64,000 bases of DNA from Niabella soli DSM 19437 (GCF_000243115.2 NZ_CP007035.1:2046001-2110000), one strand, 5' to 3'. Positions 33,129 to 42,409 are shown, counted from the stretch's first letter. A program made the numbers and translations. Notes: generated by a model from the sequence alone, not told the origin.

Positions 33129-35873
33129 ATGAAAAAAAATCAACTCCTGCTTATTTGCCTTATCACTATTATAAGCACCCTTCATGCCCAGGTAAAACCC
33201 AAAACTAATACAGGGAATCAGCCCACATTTGTAACGGCTGTGGAAGGTGTGAACGAATACCGTCTGCCGAACGGCCTTCAAATATTATTAGTGCCGGATG
33301 CAGCGCAAACAAATGTTATCGTAAATATCGTATACCATGTCGGTTCCCGCAACGAAGGATACGGTGAAACCGGAATGGCGCATTTACTGGAGCACATGCT
33401 TTTTAAAGGCTCTAAAAAATTCTCCAGCATCAAACAAACTATTGCCGACAAAGGAGCCTCGGCAAACGGGACCACCTGGTACGACCGGACCAATTACTTC
33501 GAGATCCTTCCGGCTACAGACAGTAACCTGCTTTGGGCACTGGATATGGAATCCGACCGCATGGTGCACTCGCTGATGCGAAACGAAGATCTGCAGAAAG
33601 AATTTTCTGTGGTCCGTAATGAATTTGAAGCGGGGGAAAACGATCCTGGCTCCGTTTTGATGGAGCGCGTACTTTCCACCATGTACTTGTGGCATAATTA
33701 CGGCAAATCCACCATCGGAAGTAAAGAAGATATTGAACAGGTACCCATCGGCAACCTGAAAGAATTTTATCAAAAATATTACCAGCCGGACAATGCCACT
33801 TTAATAATAGGAGGAAAATTTGATGAGAAAAAAACGCTCTCCTGGATCGGAAATTATTTTGGTGCTATTCCCAAACCACAGCGGGTATTACGCGCGCCGT
33901 ACACCGTAGAACCACCACAGGACGGAGAACGTTTTGTGGAGCTGCGCCGCAACGGAGATATGCAATATGTAGGTCTTGGGTATCACACGCCCGCGTATTC
34001 CGATAAAGATTATGTAGCCAATGATGCCGCCATTGAAATTTTGACCAATAATCCTTCCGGTGTTTTTTACAAGGCATTGGTCGACACAAAACTCGCTACC
34101 AAGGTTTCCGGCTGGAGCCAGCAACTCTATGATCCCGGTTTTACTTATTTCAGTTGCGATGTGCCGCTGGGCCAAAATCTCGACAGCGCTAAAAAGGCGT
34201 TCCTGGCCAGCGCCGATGGCATTTCCGCCCTTGCTATTACAGAAGCGGACCTGGAGCGGGCGAAAAACGCGTTGTCCAAACAGCTTTTCAATACACAAAA
34301 TAATACGATCAGCTTCTGTGTTGCGCTGACGGAAATCATTGGCGCAGGCGACTGGCGGCTATTTTATATATATCGCGACCGGCTGGAAAAATTAACATTA
34401 GCGGATGTGCAAAGTGTTCTAAAAAAATATTATCTCCCCAGCAATCGCACATATGGTGTATTTATTCCCGACAAAGAAGCGGAGAAAAACCGGGTTGCGG
34501 TTAACAACCGCCCGGACATTGCAGCTCTCGTAAAAGGTTATAAGGGAAAAGCGGTTACTGCGCAAACAGAAAGCTTTGATGCCAGCATTGACAACATTAA
34601 AAAGAGCACTCAATATGGCACCTTGTCCAATGGCCTGAAATATGCGCTGCTGAAAAAGCCGGCAAAAGGCGATAAGATCAGCGCACGGATCACGCTGAAG
34701 CTAGGCGACGAGCAAAGTCTAATGAACAAGGGACTGGTACCCGAGTTAACTGCCCGCATGCTTAAAAATGGTACGACGAGCAAAAACAAAAAAGAGATCA
34801 ATGACCTGCTGGATAAGTTAAAGACCAGCCTGCGCATTTCGGGCAATGCGCAAACCGTTTCCATAAACATAAGCACGGACAAGGAGAACATGAATCCTGC
34901 CCTGGAACTGCTGGCCGACATTTTGCTACATCCTTCATTTGATAAAAATGAATTTGACAAAATGGTGCTGGATCTTAAAGGAGAGTACGAATCTAACCAA
35001 AGCGATCCGCAATACCTTGCATCCAACGCGGTAAGCAAAAAAACGTCGCTCTACCCCAAGGGGCATCCTTTTTATCCAAACAGCATCAGCGAAGCGTTGA
35101 CTGATCTTCAAAAAGTAACCGTAGATGACCTCCGGAATTTCTACCAGGCATTTTATGGCGCTAACCATGCTATTGCAGCTTTTACGGGCGCTATCGATAA
35201 CCAGGCGGTCGTGTCATTCCTGGAAAAAAACCTGGCGGCATTTAACAGCAAACAAGCCTATAAAGAAATTACAGATCAATATTTTGATGTAAAAGGCAGC
35301 CTCGAAGCCATCAATGTTACGGATAAGAAAAATGCGGTTTGCATGGGAGCATTGAACCTGCCGGTTAAGGAATCTGATGCCGATTTTCCGGCGCTTGAAA
35401 TGGCCAATGAGCTGTTGGGCGGCGGCGCCTTCCTTTCGTCCCGTATCCCGCAACGCCTCCGGGAAACGGACGGCATGAGTTATGGCGCGGGCTCCTACCT
35501 GTCTGGCAATTATAAATACGCGGCTTCTACCTGGGGCGTGTATGCCATCTTTAATCCTATGTATAAAAATAAGCTGGACAGCGCCCTGCATGAAGAGATC
35601 AATAAGGCGCTCAGCGCGGGCTTTAAAGAAGAGGAACTAAAAAAATCGAGGGAAAGCTGGTTGCAGCAACGGAAGACCAACCTGGGTTTTGATAATTATC
35701 TTTCTTACCTGCTTTCTTCTTACATGCAGGATGAAAAGGACCTGACGTATTTTACAGAATATGAGAACAAGGTAAAAAAGTTAACCCTTAAAGATGTAAA
35801 CGCTGCGTTGAAAAAATATATCGATCCGGCGAAAGCCACGCTGATTTACGCAGGTGATTTTAATAAAAAATAG
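33129..35873 (+). CDS. Exported full-length M16 zinc peptidase
   Basis: Two-repeat insulinase-type peptidase of 914 residues with a signal peptide (cleavage near LHAQ, 21). The first half carries the intact inverted motif HLLEH (His85, Glu88, His89) and distal Glu165 in VRNEFEAGEN. The second half (about 480-914) has the M16 fold (LSNGLKYALLKKPAKGDKISARITLKLGDEQSLMNKG, then LLGGGAFLSSRIPQRLRE) but no zinc motif. This one-chain arrangement parallels the two-gene active/inactive pair at 14602-17376. It is transcribed alone and convergent with the gene at 35876, whose end lies 2 bp away. Confidence 0.94.
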   Translation: MKKNQLLLICLITIISTLHAQVKPKTNTGNQPTFVTAVEGVNEYRLPNGLQILLVPDAAQTNVIVNIVYHVGSRNEGYGETGMAHLLEHMLFKGSKKFSSIKQTIADKGASANGTTWYDRTNYFEILPATDSNLLWALDMESDRMVHSLMRNEDLQKEFSVVRNEFEAGENDPGSVLMERVLSTMYLWHNYGKSTIGSKEDIEQVPIGNLKEFYQKYYQPDNATLIIGGKFDEKKTLSWIGNYFGAIPKPQRVLRAPYTVEPPQDGERFVELRRNGDMQYVGLGYHTPAYSDKDYVANDAAIEILTNNPSGVFYKALVDTKLATKVSGWSQQLYDPGFTYFSCDVPLGQNLDSAKKAFLASADGISALAITEADLERAKNALSKQLFNTQNNTISFCVALTEIIGAGDWRLFYIYRDRLEKLTLADVQSVLKKYYLPSNRTYGVFIPDKEAEKNRVAVNNRPDIAALVKGYKGKAVTAQTESFDASIDNIKKSTQYGTLSNGLKYALLKKPAKGDKISARITLKLGDEQSLMNKGLVPELTARMLKNGTTSKNKKEINDLLDKLKTSLRISGNAQTVSINISTDKENMNPALELLADILLHPSFDKNEFDKMVLDLKGEYESNQSDPQYLASNAVSKKTSLYPKGHPFYPNSISEALTDLQKVTVDDLRNFYQAFYGANHAIAAFTGAIDNQAVVSFLEKNLAAFNSKQAYKEITDQYFDVKGSLEAINVTDKKNAVCMGALNLPVKESDADFPALEMANELLGGGAFLSSRIPQRLRETDGMSYGAGSYLSGNYKYAASTWGVYAIFNPMYKNKLDSALHEEINKALSAGFKEEELKKSRESWLQQRKTNLGFDNYLSYLLSSYMQDEKDLTYFTEYENKVKKLTLKDVNAALKKYIDPAKATLIYAGDFNKK

Positions 35874-35875
35874 CG

Positions 35876-36736
35876 TTATACTTTTTCAAGCGTCATCCGG
35901 ATCTGATAGTGCAGGTGCTCATGGATCCGCTCATCAAAGCAGAGCTTTGCGGCAGTAATGCTGCCATCGTATTTTTTAAAAATATATTTAACAGAAAGAT
36001 TAAAATCAAAATTATCGATGGAGTTATGCCGGGTTTTGGAATAAACCTGTTCCAGTTTTTGCCGGGCCACTTCATCGAAATTGAGGAGGGTCGCATTTAG
36101 TTTTATGTGAAACTCCGATGCTTCGTCATTCAATATATCAGTGTGCCAGGCATATTCATAAAGCTGCTCTTCCAGTAGCCGTGAGTGCTGTATATAAGGT
36201 CGGGTGCAGTTTCCCGGCGTTTTAACCTCATTAAAACCCAAAAATTCCGGCAGCAGCAGGGAGTACTGAAAATTATTCCGGAGTACCTGCTCCAGGTTGT
36301 TGAGATCATACTGATATGCCTGGACAAACTTTTGTTGTTCGCGGGTGGACGTAAAGGTTTTGGCCAACTCATGCTGCACCCAATAATGCCAGTCCGCCAG
36401 CACTTCTTCCCTGTTAGCCATTTCGAGCACTTCTCCATTCCGGTTTCTTTTAAACACCAGTCGCCGGTTAATCGCAGCCAGGGACAGCATCTGCTGCAAT
36501 TGCTGTTCCATTGCCGGTTGGTCTGTCTCACCTTTTATATCACTCCACCCGATGGCCGTATAAACAGCATCCGCTGCAAGCTGCTGTTCATACTCCACGT
36601 TGCCGGAAACCTTTATCATTACCGGGTTTCGTCCTTTTTCATAACAAAACCGGTTCACTGTTTCTATCCGGTACTTTTTCGAATGGGGTTTCAGGTACCG
36701 GCTGAGTGTTGAATTGTTTAAAGGGATTGTTTCCAT
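35876..36736 (-). CDS. Unassigned cytoplasmic protein
   Basis: Protein of 286 residues without signal peptide or membrane segment. It is rich in charged and aromatic residues and in helices (EEVLADWHYWVQHELAKTF, EQLYEYAWHTDILNDEASEFHIKLNATLLNFDE), with a C-terminal FDERIHEHLHYQIRMTLEKV. I recognise no family. It is convergent with, and 2 bp from, the full-length M16 gene. The intact frame, with codon use like its neighbours, argues that it is real. Confidence 0.65.
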   Translation of the reverse strand: METIPLNNSTLSRYLKPHSKKYRIETVNRFCYEKGRNPVMIKVSGNVEYEQQLAADAVYTAIGWSDIKGETDQPAMEQQLQQMLSLAAINRRLVFKRNRNGEVLEMANREEVLADWHYWVQHELAKTFTSTREQQKFVQAYQYDLNNLEQVLRNNFQYSLLLPEFLGFNEVKTPGNCTRPYIQHSRLLEEQLYEYAWHTDILNDEASEFHIKLNATLLNFDEVARQKLEQVYSKTRHNSIDNFDFNLSVKYIFKKYDGSITAAKLCFDERIHEHLHYQIRMTLEKV

Positions 36737-36790
36737 ATGGAGGTTTTAGAAGGTTAACCGAAAATAAAAAAATTTCCGGATCAGCGGTGC

Positions 36791-37360
36791 TTACAGGATT
36801 ACAAAATTTTTGTTTTTACTTCCCCCGGGCTTGCCGTTGCCGGCACCTTTATTCATTCGTTCCTTTAGGATATCGTATATTTCTCTTTTTTCTTTCCTGG
36901 ATAATACATTTAAAGTAACCAGTTTTTTTCGTCCGGCCAGTGTTTCAATTTCCAAAGCGTCGCCTTTCCAAAAACTTTCTGTATAGGCAATATTGGTGAT
37001 CGCGGAATACGGTACAAATACGAATGGATTCAAATCGAAAGCCACTCGTTCCATTTTGCTGCTTCCGGTAATTTCTTTGTAATAAAAACCCTTGTCGTCA
37101 AGCTTAGCGCGTAGCACCTTTCCCCTATATTTCAAAGAGAAATAACCCATAATAATAAATCCTACTTTAAAGATCAACATCAATAAGGAAACCAAAAAAA
37201 ATGCTGGACTTCTGAAATCAATAACCATGGCTTGAAAGTTATCCCAAAAAGAACCGCCCGGATCAAACCCTATAAACGACATAGAAATGCCCATAGCAAT
37301 CAATAGCATCCCAACGACTATCGACCTAAACCCAGATAAGTAATATGTTTTTACTCCCAT
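36791..37360 (-). CDS. Membrane protein with PH-like domain (STM3941-like)
   Basis: Protein of 189 residues. Two N-terminal hydrophobic helices (about 10-30 and 53-75) are followed by a cytoplasmic domain with LDDKGFYYKE...VPYSAITNIAYTESFWKGDALEIET, a pattern like bacterial PH/STM3941 domains that follow two membrane helices. The C-terminus is basic and Gly/Lys-rich. Function unknown. It lies between the unassigned 286-residue gene and the terminator of the DUF3052-like gene, so it is probably a separate unit. Confidence 0.65.
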   Translation of the reverse strand: MGVKTYYLSGFRSIVVGMLLIAMGISMSFIGFDPGGSFWDNFQAMVIDFRSPAFFLVSLLMLIFKVGFIIMGYFSLKYRGKVLRAKLDDKGFYYKEITGSSKMERVAFDLNPFVFVPYSAITNIAYTESFWKGDALEIETLAGRKKLVTLNVLSRKEKREIYDILKERMNKGAGNGKPGGSKNKNFVIL

Positions 37361-37403
37361 ACTAATCAGGCCTTATGAATTCCATGGCCGCAAAATTATA
37401 CGT

Positions 37404-37440
37404 TACAAAAAAACCCCACACCTTTTATTGGCATGGGGTA
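37404..37440 (-). terminator. Rho-independent terminator of the DUF3052-like gene
   Basis: On the minus strand ACCCCA/TGGGGT (37433-37438 with 37412-37417) forms the stem, followed by a T run at 37404-37411. It lies downstream of the gene ending at 37474. Confidence 0.7.
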
Positions 37441-37473
37441 TCAACAATTTTGAACGCCGGTCTGCTTTACAGC

Positions 37474-37917
37474 TTATACCAGCTCTGCTCTTCTTTTACC
37501 TTTAACGGAAGTACCTGCGGTACGCTCATTTTCGCAACACTTCTCAAACCGGGTGGCCGTCCACACATGATCCAGCTCCACACTATCCTTTCCCGAATAT
37601 CCATGGTCCGTAAGTTGGCACCAGCTACGCTCCCTGTTTAAATCAGTAACGATCTTTGAGGTCGATTTGGGATGTGCCACCCAAAACTTGGTGTTCTCTT
37701 TCAAAGAAGGCATCACATCATTCAGAATACCATTCAATTGGTTTTCGTTCACTGCAAACACCAATGCAAAGTCCAGCTTCCTTGAACGAAGCAAGGGAGT
37801 CATGTTTTTTGCAAATGATAATTTACTGAACTGTTTTTCGATTGAAGACGGAAGTCCTTGGATTAAGAGATTTTTTTCTTCTGCGTACTGTAGTTTTTCG
37901 AACACTGTTTGAATCAT
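37474..37917 (-). CDS. DUF3052-like protein
   Basis: Cytoplasmic protein of 147 residues. The middle, FALVFAVNENQLNGILNDVMPSLKENTKFWVAHPKSTSKIVTDLNRE, matches DUF3052 (LFxxxxxELxxxxxxxxxxLxxxGxLWVxWPKxxSKxxTDL), and VELDHVWTATRFEK matches its end. I chose the ATG at 37917 (MIQTVFEKLQ); the open frame extends upstream with Cys/Phe-rich sequence unlike the family. Function unknown; the domain often sits with stress or DNA-binding genes in other phyla. Confidence 0.75.
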   Translation of the reverse strand: MIQTVFEKLQYAEEKNLLIQGLPSSIEKQFSKLSFAKNMTPLLRSRKLDFALVFAVNENQLNGILNDVMPSLKENTKFWVAHPKSTSKIVTDLNRERSWCQLTDHGYSGKDSVELDHVWTATRFEKCCENERTAGTSVKGKRRAELV

Positions 37918-38028
37918 AAGAACTCTGAAGGGGTTTATTAAAAAATCTGACAATAATCTTTTTTGGCAAACACCTGCACAATCAGAGTGCAAAAGTACAA
38001 AAAAAAAGTGTTTCGGACAAATCTTTAA

Positions 38029-38058
38029 CAAAAAGCCCCTGTTGCGTACAACGGGGGC
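38029..38058 (-). terminator. Rho-independent terminator of the M48 peptidase gene
   Basis: Stem GCCCC-t-GTTG/CAAC-g-GGGGC around CGTA (38035-38058), with the T run of the minus strand at 38029-38034. It lies 20 bp past the M48 stop. Confidence 0.8.
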
Positions 38059-38078
38059 CATAATAGCTTTATAAATAA

Positions 38079-38894
38079 TTACTTGTTTACCGGGCGATAA
38101 TATTTCATTGCTTCCGGCATAAATTTCTGTAATTGCTCTATCCTATGCTCTGGCCCGGGGTGAGTGCTCAAAAATTCCGGCGTTGATCCGCTGCCGGCTT
38201 TGGCCTGCATTCTTTGCCATAATCCAATGGCTTCCTGTGGATTATAGCCCGCCATGGCGGCCCATATTATGCCATAATGATCGGCCTCCAGCTCCTGCTT
38301 GCGGGAAAAGGCCAGCAAGCCTACCTGGGAGCCTACGCCTACCGCCGCGCCAAATAACTGCCTTACCCCCGGCGATGTTTTGTTAGCGGCAAAAGCATCC
38401 AGTATATTGGTACCAAACTGCGCTGCCATCCCCTGGCTCATACGCTCATTGGTATGACCAAACAGCGCATGGCTTACTTCATGCCCCAGCACATTGGCCA
38501 GGGCCGCTTCATTTTGGGTAATGGGCAGCAAGCCTGTATACACCACAATTTTGCCGCCGGGCATGCACCAGGCATTGGCCTCATTACTTTGCACCAGCCG
38601 GGTTTCCCATTGATACCCGCTTAAATCATTACTAAGATTATTCTGACGGTAATAGGCATTCACAGCATTGATGATCCGCTGCCCCACCCGGTTCACCATT
38701 TCCGCATCCCTGTTATTGGAAGAAGCAGTAACTACCTTGTTGCTTGACAGGAAGGACTGATATTCGGTAACGGCCATTTGCTGCAACTGAGATTCGGGCA
38801 ATAACTTCATCTGACTTCTGCCGGTGACCGCATTTGTGGCGCATCCATAAAATAAAGTAGCGCCGGCTAATACAAAAAGCGCATTTTTAAGCAT
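38079..38894 (-). CDS. M48-family zinc metallopeptidase lipoprotein
   Basis: Envelope peptidase of 271 residues with a lipobox (LFYGC, Cys18). The gluzincin site is intact: HEVSH (His138, Glu139, His142) and the distal Glu203 in ELEAD. The AWCMPGGKIVVYTGLLP strand preceding the motif and the length are typical of the YcaL/LoiP/BepA-type quality-control proteases without TPR repeats. It probably degrades misassembled outer-membrane proteins; that is inferred from the family. A longer start at 38906 is possible. Confidence 0.92.
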   Translation of the reverse strand: MLKNALFVLAGATLFYGCATNAVTGRSQMKLLPESQLQQMAVTEYQSFLSSNKVVTASSNNRDAEMVNRVGQRIINAVNAYYRQNNLSNDLSGYQWETRLVQSNEANAWCMPGGKIVVYTGLLPITQNEAALANVLGHEVSHALFGHTNERMSQGMAAQFGTNILDAFAANKTSPGVRQLFGAAVGVGSQVGLLAFSRKQELEADHYGIIWAAMAGYNPQEAIGLWQRMQAKAGSGSTPEFLSTHPGPEHRIEQLQKFMPEAMKYYRPVNK

Positions 38895-38985
38895 AGCTAT
38901 ACACATTTAATTTTGATTTAAAAACTTATAGGGTACCAAAATCAGGCCAGTATTGGTATTGGAACAAACTTAAAAAAAGAAAGGC

Positions 38986-39645
38986 TTAAAGACTTCGGCT
39001 GTTGCGTTGCTGCCGGCGGCGGTCCCTGTTTTTAAAAATAGGAACTTTATTTTCGCCACCCCGGATGATGCGCCCGATATTCTTTTGATGGGTAAGAATC
39101 ACCAGTAAGGCTACTGCAACGGCAAAGACCCTGTAAAAGTGATTGTCTACATTAAAGATGACCAAAATAAATAACGGGAAGGCCAGGCTGGCCAGAATAG
39201 AACTTAAAGATACAAAACGGGTCAGGTACAGCACTAATAAAAACACACCAGAGCATGCCAGCGCTGTCCAGGGGCTTATCCCAATGATAATCCCGAACAG
39301 GGTGGCCACGCCTTTTCCACCACGAAAATTAGCCCATATAGGAAATATATGACCCAATACCGCGGCCATACCAAATATCAACTGAATATTTAAATAGATG
39401 ATTTCATTATTGGCATATTCCGGCAGAAAGGTGGCCAGCTTTACGGCAAGAAACCCCTTTAGCGAATCGCAGATCATCACGAAGGATCCCCAGCGGGGGC
39501 CCAGCACCCGAAAGGTATTGGTGGCGCCTGCATTACCACTTCCATACTCTCTTATATCAATCCCAAAAAAACCTTTACTTACCCAAACTGATGTAGGAAT
39601 ACTACCAAGGCAATACGCTAATAAAAAGAGTAGTACATAGTTCAT
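38986..39645 (-). CDS. plsY: Glycerol-3-phosphate acyltransferase
   Basis: Inner-membrane enzyme of 219 residues that transfers an acyl group from acyl-phosphate to glycerol-3-phosphate, the first step of phospholipid synthesis. Visible signatures are LAYCLGSIPTSVWVSK, the loop GSGNAGATNTFRVLG, and FRGGKGVATLFG (phosphate-binding). About five hydrophobic helices are present. The C-terminus has a basic Arg-rich tail (RDRRRQQRNSRSL). It is downstream of prmA by 75 bp on the same strand and may be co-transcribed. Confidence 0.95.
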   Translation of the reverse strand: MNYVLLFLLAYCLGSIPTSVWVSKGFFGIDIREYGSGNAGATNTFRVLGPRWGSFVMICDSLKGFLAVKLATFLPEYANNEIIYLNIQLIFGMAAVLGHIFPIWANFRGGKGVATLFGIIIGISPWTALACSGVFLLVLYLTRFVSLSSILASLAFPLFILVIFNVDNHFYRVFAVAVALLVILTHQKNIGRIIRGGENKVPIFKNRDRRRQQRNSRSL

Positions 39646-39720
39646 GTATATCCGGCTAAGTGAGGGGCAAAGGTAATGATAAAAAACAATAGCGCCTTAA
39701 TAATTCATTAACACTCAATG

Positions 39721-40548
39721 CTATTTTTGTGCGTAGCACCTGATACACAACCAGTTATTTTTTACTATAGTATTTGTTAAAATTAGTCCCGCTGCTTTTA
39801 CAAATGTCGTCATTTCTACCTCATCGCTTGCCAAAAGACCGCTCAGCAGCAACGTTCCGCCCGGCGTCAATTGCGCTTTTAATTGGGGAATAGTGGCCAG
39901 TAAAATATTTTTATTGATGTTGGCCAAAATAACATCAAATGTTCTTTGCTGATTGGCGCTGTCAGAAAGTATCAGTTCAATACCGGCGGCATCGTTTATT
40001 TCAAAATTTTCCTTTGCATTGGCGATGCTCCATTCGTCCAGATCGGTAGCCCGTATGGATGCCGCTCCCAGTTTTTTTGCAAGTATGGCAAGAATGCCGG
40101 TACCGGTGCCAAAGTCGAATACCGATTTATTTTTAAAATCGATGGTCTGCATTTGCTGCATCATTAACCAGGTAGTGGCATGATGCCCTGTGCCAAAGCT
40201 CATTTTAGGATTGATAAGAACCTCATGTTGTGCTGCGGGAAAGGGCGGATGGAACGAGGCGCGCACGGCAACAAAATCGTCCACCAGCACCGGTTCAAAA
40301 TTTGATTCCCATAACGCATTCCAGTTTTGGGCTGCCAGTTCTTTTACCTCATAACGCAACTCCAGTTCTTTTGCCAAATGATCCAGCGTTTCGTTATCAA
40401 TTTTATTACTGCTGAAGAAAGCAGTTACGGTAAGTTCGCCTTCTTCAAAGCCGTCTGCTTTTTCCGCAAGTGCCGCTATTAGTAAATCTGCCCTTGCTGC
40501 GGTAACGTTCGTAAACACTACTTCTGTATATTTTTCGTTCAATTCCAT
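39721..40548 (-). CDS. prmA: Ribosomal protein L11 methyltransferase
   Basis: Cytoplasmic SAM-dependent enzyme of 275 residues that trimethylates ribosomal protein L11. The N-terminal L11-recognition part precedes SFGTGHHATTWLMMQ and the SAM motif DFGTGTGILAILAKKLGA, followed by NINKNILLATIPQL (NPP/D-like catalytic loop variant) and PGGTLLLSGLL. The length fits PrmA. It starts one base after the DUF445 gene ends, so the two are tightly coupled. Confidence 0.94.
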   Translation of the reverse strand: MELNEKYTEVVFTNVTAARADLLIAALAEKADGFEEGELTVTAFFSSNKIDNETLDHLAKELELRYEVKELAAQNWNALWESNFEPVLVDDFVAVRASFHPPFPAAQHEVLINPKMSFGTGHHATTWLMMQQMQTIDFKNKSVFDFGTGTGILAILAKKLGAASIRATDLDEWSIANAKENFEINDAAGIELILSDSANQQRTFDVILANINKNILLATIPQLKAQLTPGGTLLLSGLLASDEVEMTTFVKAAGLILTNTIVKNNWLCIRCYAQK

Positions 40549-40549
40549 T

Positions 40550-41791
40550 TTAAATCAGTTTGCTGATTGCATAAATAAGCAATCCCACCAGTCCGCCAAC
40601 CAATGTTCCGTTGATGCGAATAAACTGCAGATCCTTGCCCACTTCCAGCTCCAGTTTACTGCTCAACTCCTTTCCTTCCCAATTGCCAACGGTATTGCTG
40701 ATGAGCGCACCCGCCTGCTTCGTATTTCTTAAAATATACGTGTAGGCATTGTAGCGGATCCACCCGTCAATACGGTTTCTCAACACTTCATCCTGTTGCA
40801 AATTACGGGCAAGATCCTGAACCGACCTTGTAAAATAATTTTTAAGCGCTGAATGTTCTGCGGAAAGATCATTGATAATACTCATTTGCACGCTTTTCCA
40901 GATCGCCGCAGCGTACTCTTTTAATTTGTCTGGCGGCAGCAATTGTTCTTTCAACGCTTTTAATTCCGTTTCCCATTTAGGATTCGTTTTTAATGCTGAG
41001 GCAAAGAGCTCTAATTGTTTATTTACGTCATTACGGATCTTGTGCGTTGGATCCTTTTCAATTTCATCCAGATACTTGGCGATACCCGCTGTAAGTTTTT
41101 CTGCAATATAATTATCAACAAAGCCAGGAATTAAAAAATGACTTTCCTGCTTTACTTTCTGTTTTATCAGGTCTTCATTATTGAGCACATATTGCCGCAC
41201 CTTATTTACCACAAAATTCAATACCCGCTCGTGGTCACCCCGCGCTATTACGAGCTGCAGCCCATTGGCAACCACTTCATTCAATTTAATATCGTTTACC
41301 AGCCCTCCTGCCTTTTTTGCAATAAAATCAGTAACGATTGTATCGTCTGCGGTTGTCGCCATTTGTTTGATCAGCCGTGTTGCTTCCGATACCAATAATG
41401 CCACATTAGACTCCTTCCCCAGCCAACCGGCAATAAAAGCGCTCACCTGCAGTTTATCGATATAAGGGCGGAGCGTAGTTGCGTTTAAAAAATTATCCAC
41501 CACAAAATTGCCCAGGTTCGCGCCGATACTTTTTTTCCGGCTTTCGATCAGGTTCGTATGCGGAATGGGAAGCCCGAGGGGATGATGAAACAAGGCCGTA
41601 ACGGCAAACCAATCGGCCAAAGCGCCCACCATTGCCGCTTCTGCAAAGGCTTTCACATACCCGATCCAGGGCGCTGTACTGGTTTTTAAAAGATATACGC
41701 ACCCAATAAAAACAAGCATCATCAATAAAAACAAACCTGTTGCCAGTGTTTTATGCCTGCGTAACTGTACTGCTTTTATGTCGTTATTCAT
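40550..41791 (-). CDS. DUF445 family membrane protein
   Basis: Protein of 413 residues. A hydrophobic N-terminal helix (about 15-35) and a C-terminal one (about 395-411) bracket a long helical, charged body. The N-terminal AFAEAAMVGALADWFAVTALFHHPLGLPIPHTNLI segment is the DUF445 signature, and LIESRKKSIGANLGNFVVDNFL follows it. The family is common, membrane-associated and of unknown function. It is the first gene of an apparent unit with prmA and perhaps plsY. Confidence 0.92.
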   Translation of the reverse strand: MNNDIKAVQLRRHKTLATGLFLLMMLVFIGCVYLLKTSTAPWIGYVKAFAEAAMVGALADWFAVTALFHHPLGLPIPHTNLIESRKKSIGANLGNFVVDNFLNATTLRPYIDKLQVSAFIAGWLGKESNVALLVSEATRLIKQMATTADDTIVTDFIAKKAGGLVNDIKLNEVVANGLQLVIARGDHERVLNFVVNKVRQYVLNNEDLIKQKVKQESHFLIPGFVDNYIAEKLTAGIAKYLDEIEKDPTHKIRNDVNKQLELFASALKTNPKWETELKALKEQLLPPDKLKEYAAAIWKSVQMSIINDLSAEHSALKNYFTRSVQDLARNLQQDEVLRNRIDGWIRYNAYTYILRNTKQAGALISNTVGNWEGKELSSKLELEVGKDLQFIRINGTLVGGLVGLLIYAISKLI

Positions 41792-41820
41792 TATTATTAG
41801 TTAAACGGATGCTGGTTATT

Positions 41821-41907
41821 ATATGCGTAATGCTTAACGCGCAACGCCTAATGCCTTAGCGCTCCTGCATTCTGCATTAAGCATTCAGCATTCTGCGTTC
41901 TGCATCC
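41821..41907. repeat. GCATTCTGCATT-type spacer words
   Basis: About 85 bases of degenerate tandem words (TAATGCTTAACGCG, GCATTCTGCATTAAGCATTC, AGCATTCTGCGTTCTGC) next to the DUF445 start. It is one of the longest of the word spacers in this window. No promoter box stands out, although the DUF445 promoter must be in or beyond it. Confidence 0.6.
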
Positions 41908-42036
41908 CCTAAAAGTATAAAAATTATGCCGATTCAACCTCGGGAACCAGGGCGAACGCAAAAATCCAAAAGCTGCCACAAATCCTCCAGAGGCGGACAC
42001 AGTTCCATCGTTCTGCGTTGCGCCATAATTTAAGGA

Positions 42037-42217
42037 TACAACGAAATTTTTTAAACCACATAGATAACAGGGGACATAAAACACATTAGCTATGTTCCCC
42101 GCCGTGGCGGGGATTCTATGCCGCCTTAAACGCTATGATTTCTATTGCGGCTATGTGTCCGCCCGGATGAACTCCGTTCGGACGGGGTTTAAAATCAGTC
42201 TAAACGATTTCGTTGTA
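42037..42217. repeat. MITE-like element with 20-bp inverted ends
   Basis: Left arm 42037-42056 (TACAACGAAAT...) and right arm 42198-42217 are inverted with 17 of 20 positions matching. Inside are CACATAG/CTATGTG words and a perfect CCCCGCC-GT-GGCGGGG hairpin (42097-42112). No coding frame. The size (181 bp) and structure suggest a non-autonomous mobile element or a REP-type repeat cluster. Confidence 0.6.
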
Positions 42218-42300
42218 CAGAATACACAAATAGGGCATCTATTATCCTAATAAAGACGAATTCCCCGTGCACTCCTGGCGCAAAGCCTCGGAGCGGAATT

Positions 42301-42346
42301 GCCACTGAAACGCAGAAACACTGAAAACCCTCTGTGCCTCAGTGGC
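42301..42346. repeat. GCCACTGA/TCAGTGGC inverted word repeat
   Basis: GCCACTGA (42301-42308) and TCAGTGGC (42339-42346) are perfect inverted copies enclosing ACGCAGAAACACTG and CTCTGTGCC words. A sister repeat with GCCACAAAGG/CCTTCGTGTCTTCGTGGC lies at 43801-43858 on the other side of the MATE gene. Confidence 0.6.
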
Positions 42347-42395
42347 TTTCTGCACCATTAGAAAAATTTATCGGTCAACCCTGCCCCGGGAGCGT

Positions 42396-42403
42396 TAATT
42401 TTG
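42396..42403 (+). promoter_or_regulatory. -7-like box abutting the MATE start
   Basis: TAATTTTG fits TAnnTTTG and ends six bases before the ATG at 42410. As at 19243, this would give an almost leaderless transcript. No clear -33 box. Confidence 0.4.
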
Positions 42404-42409
42404 CCGCGC

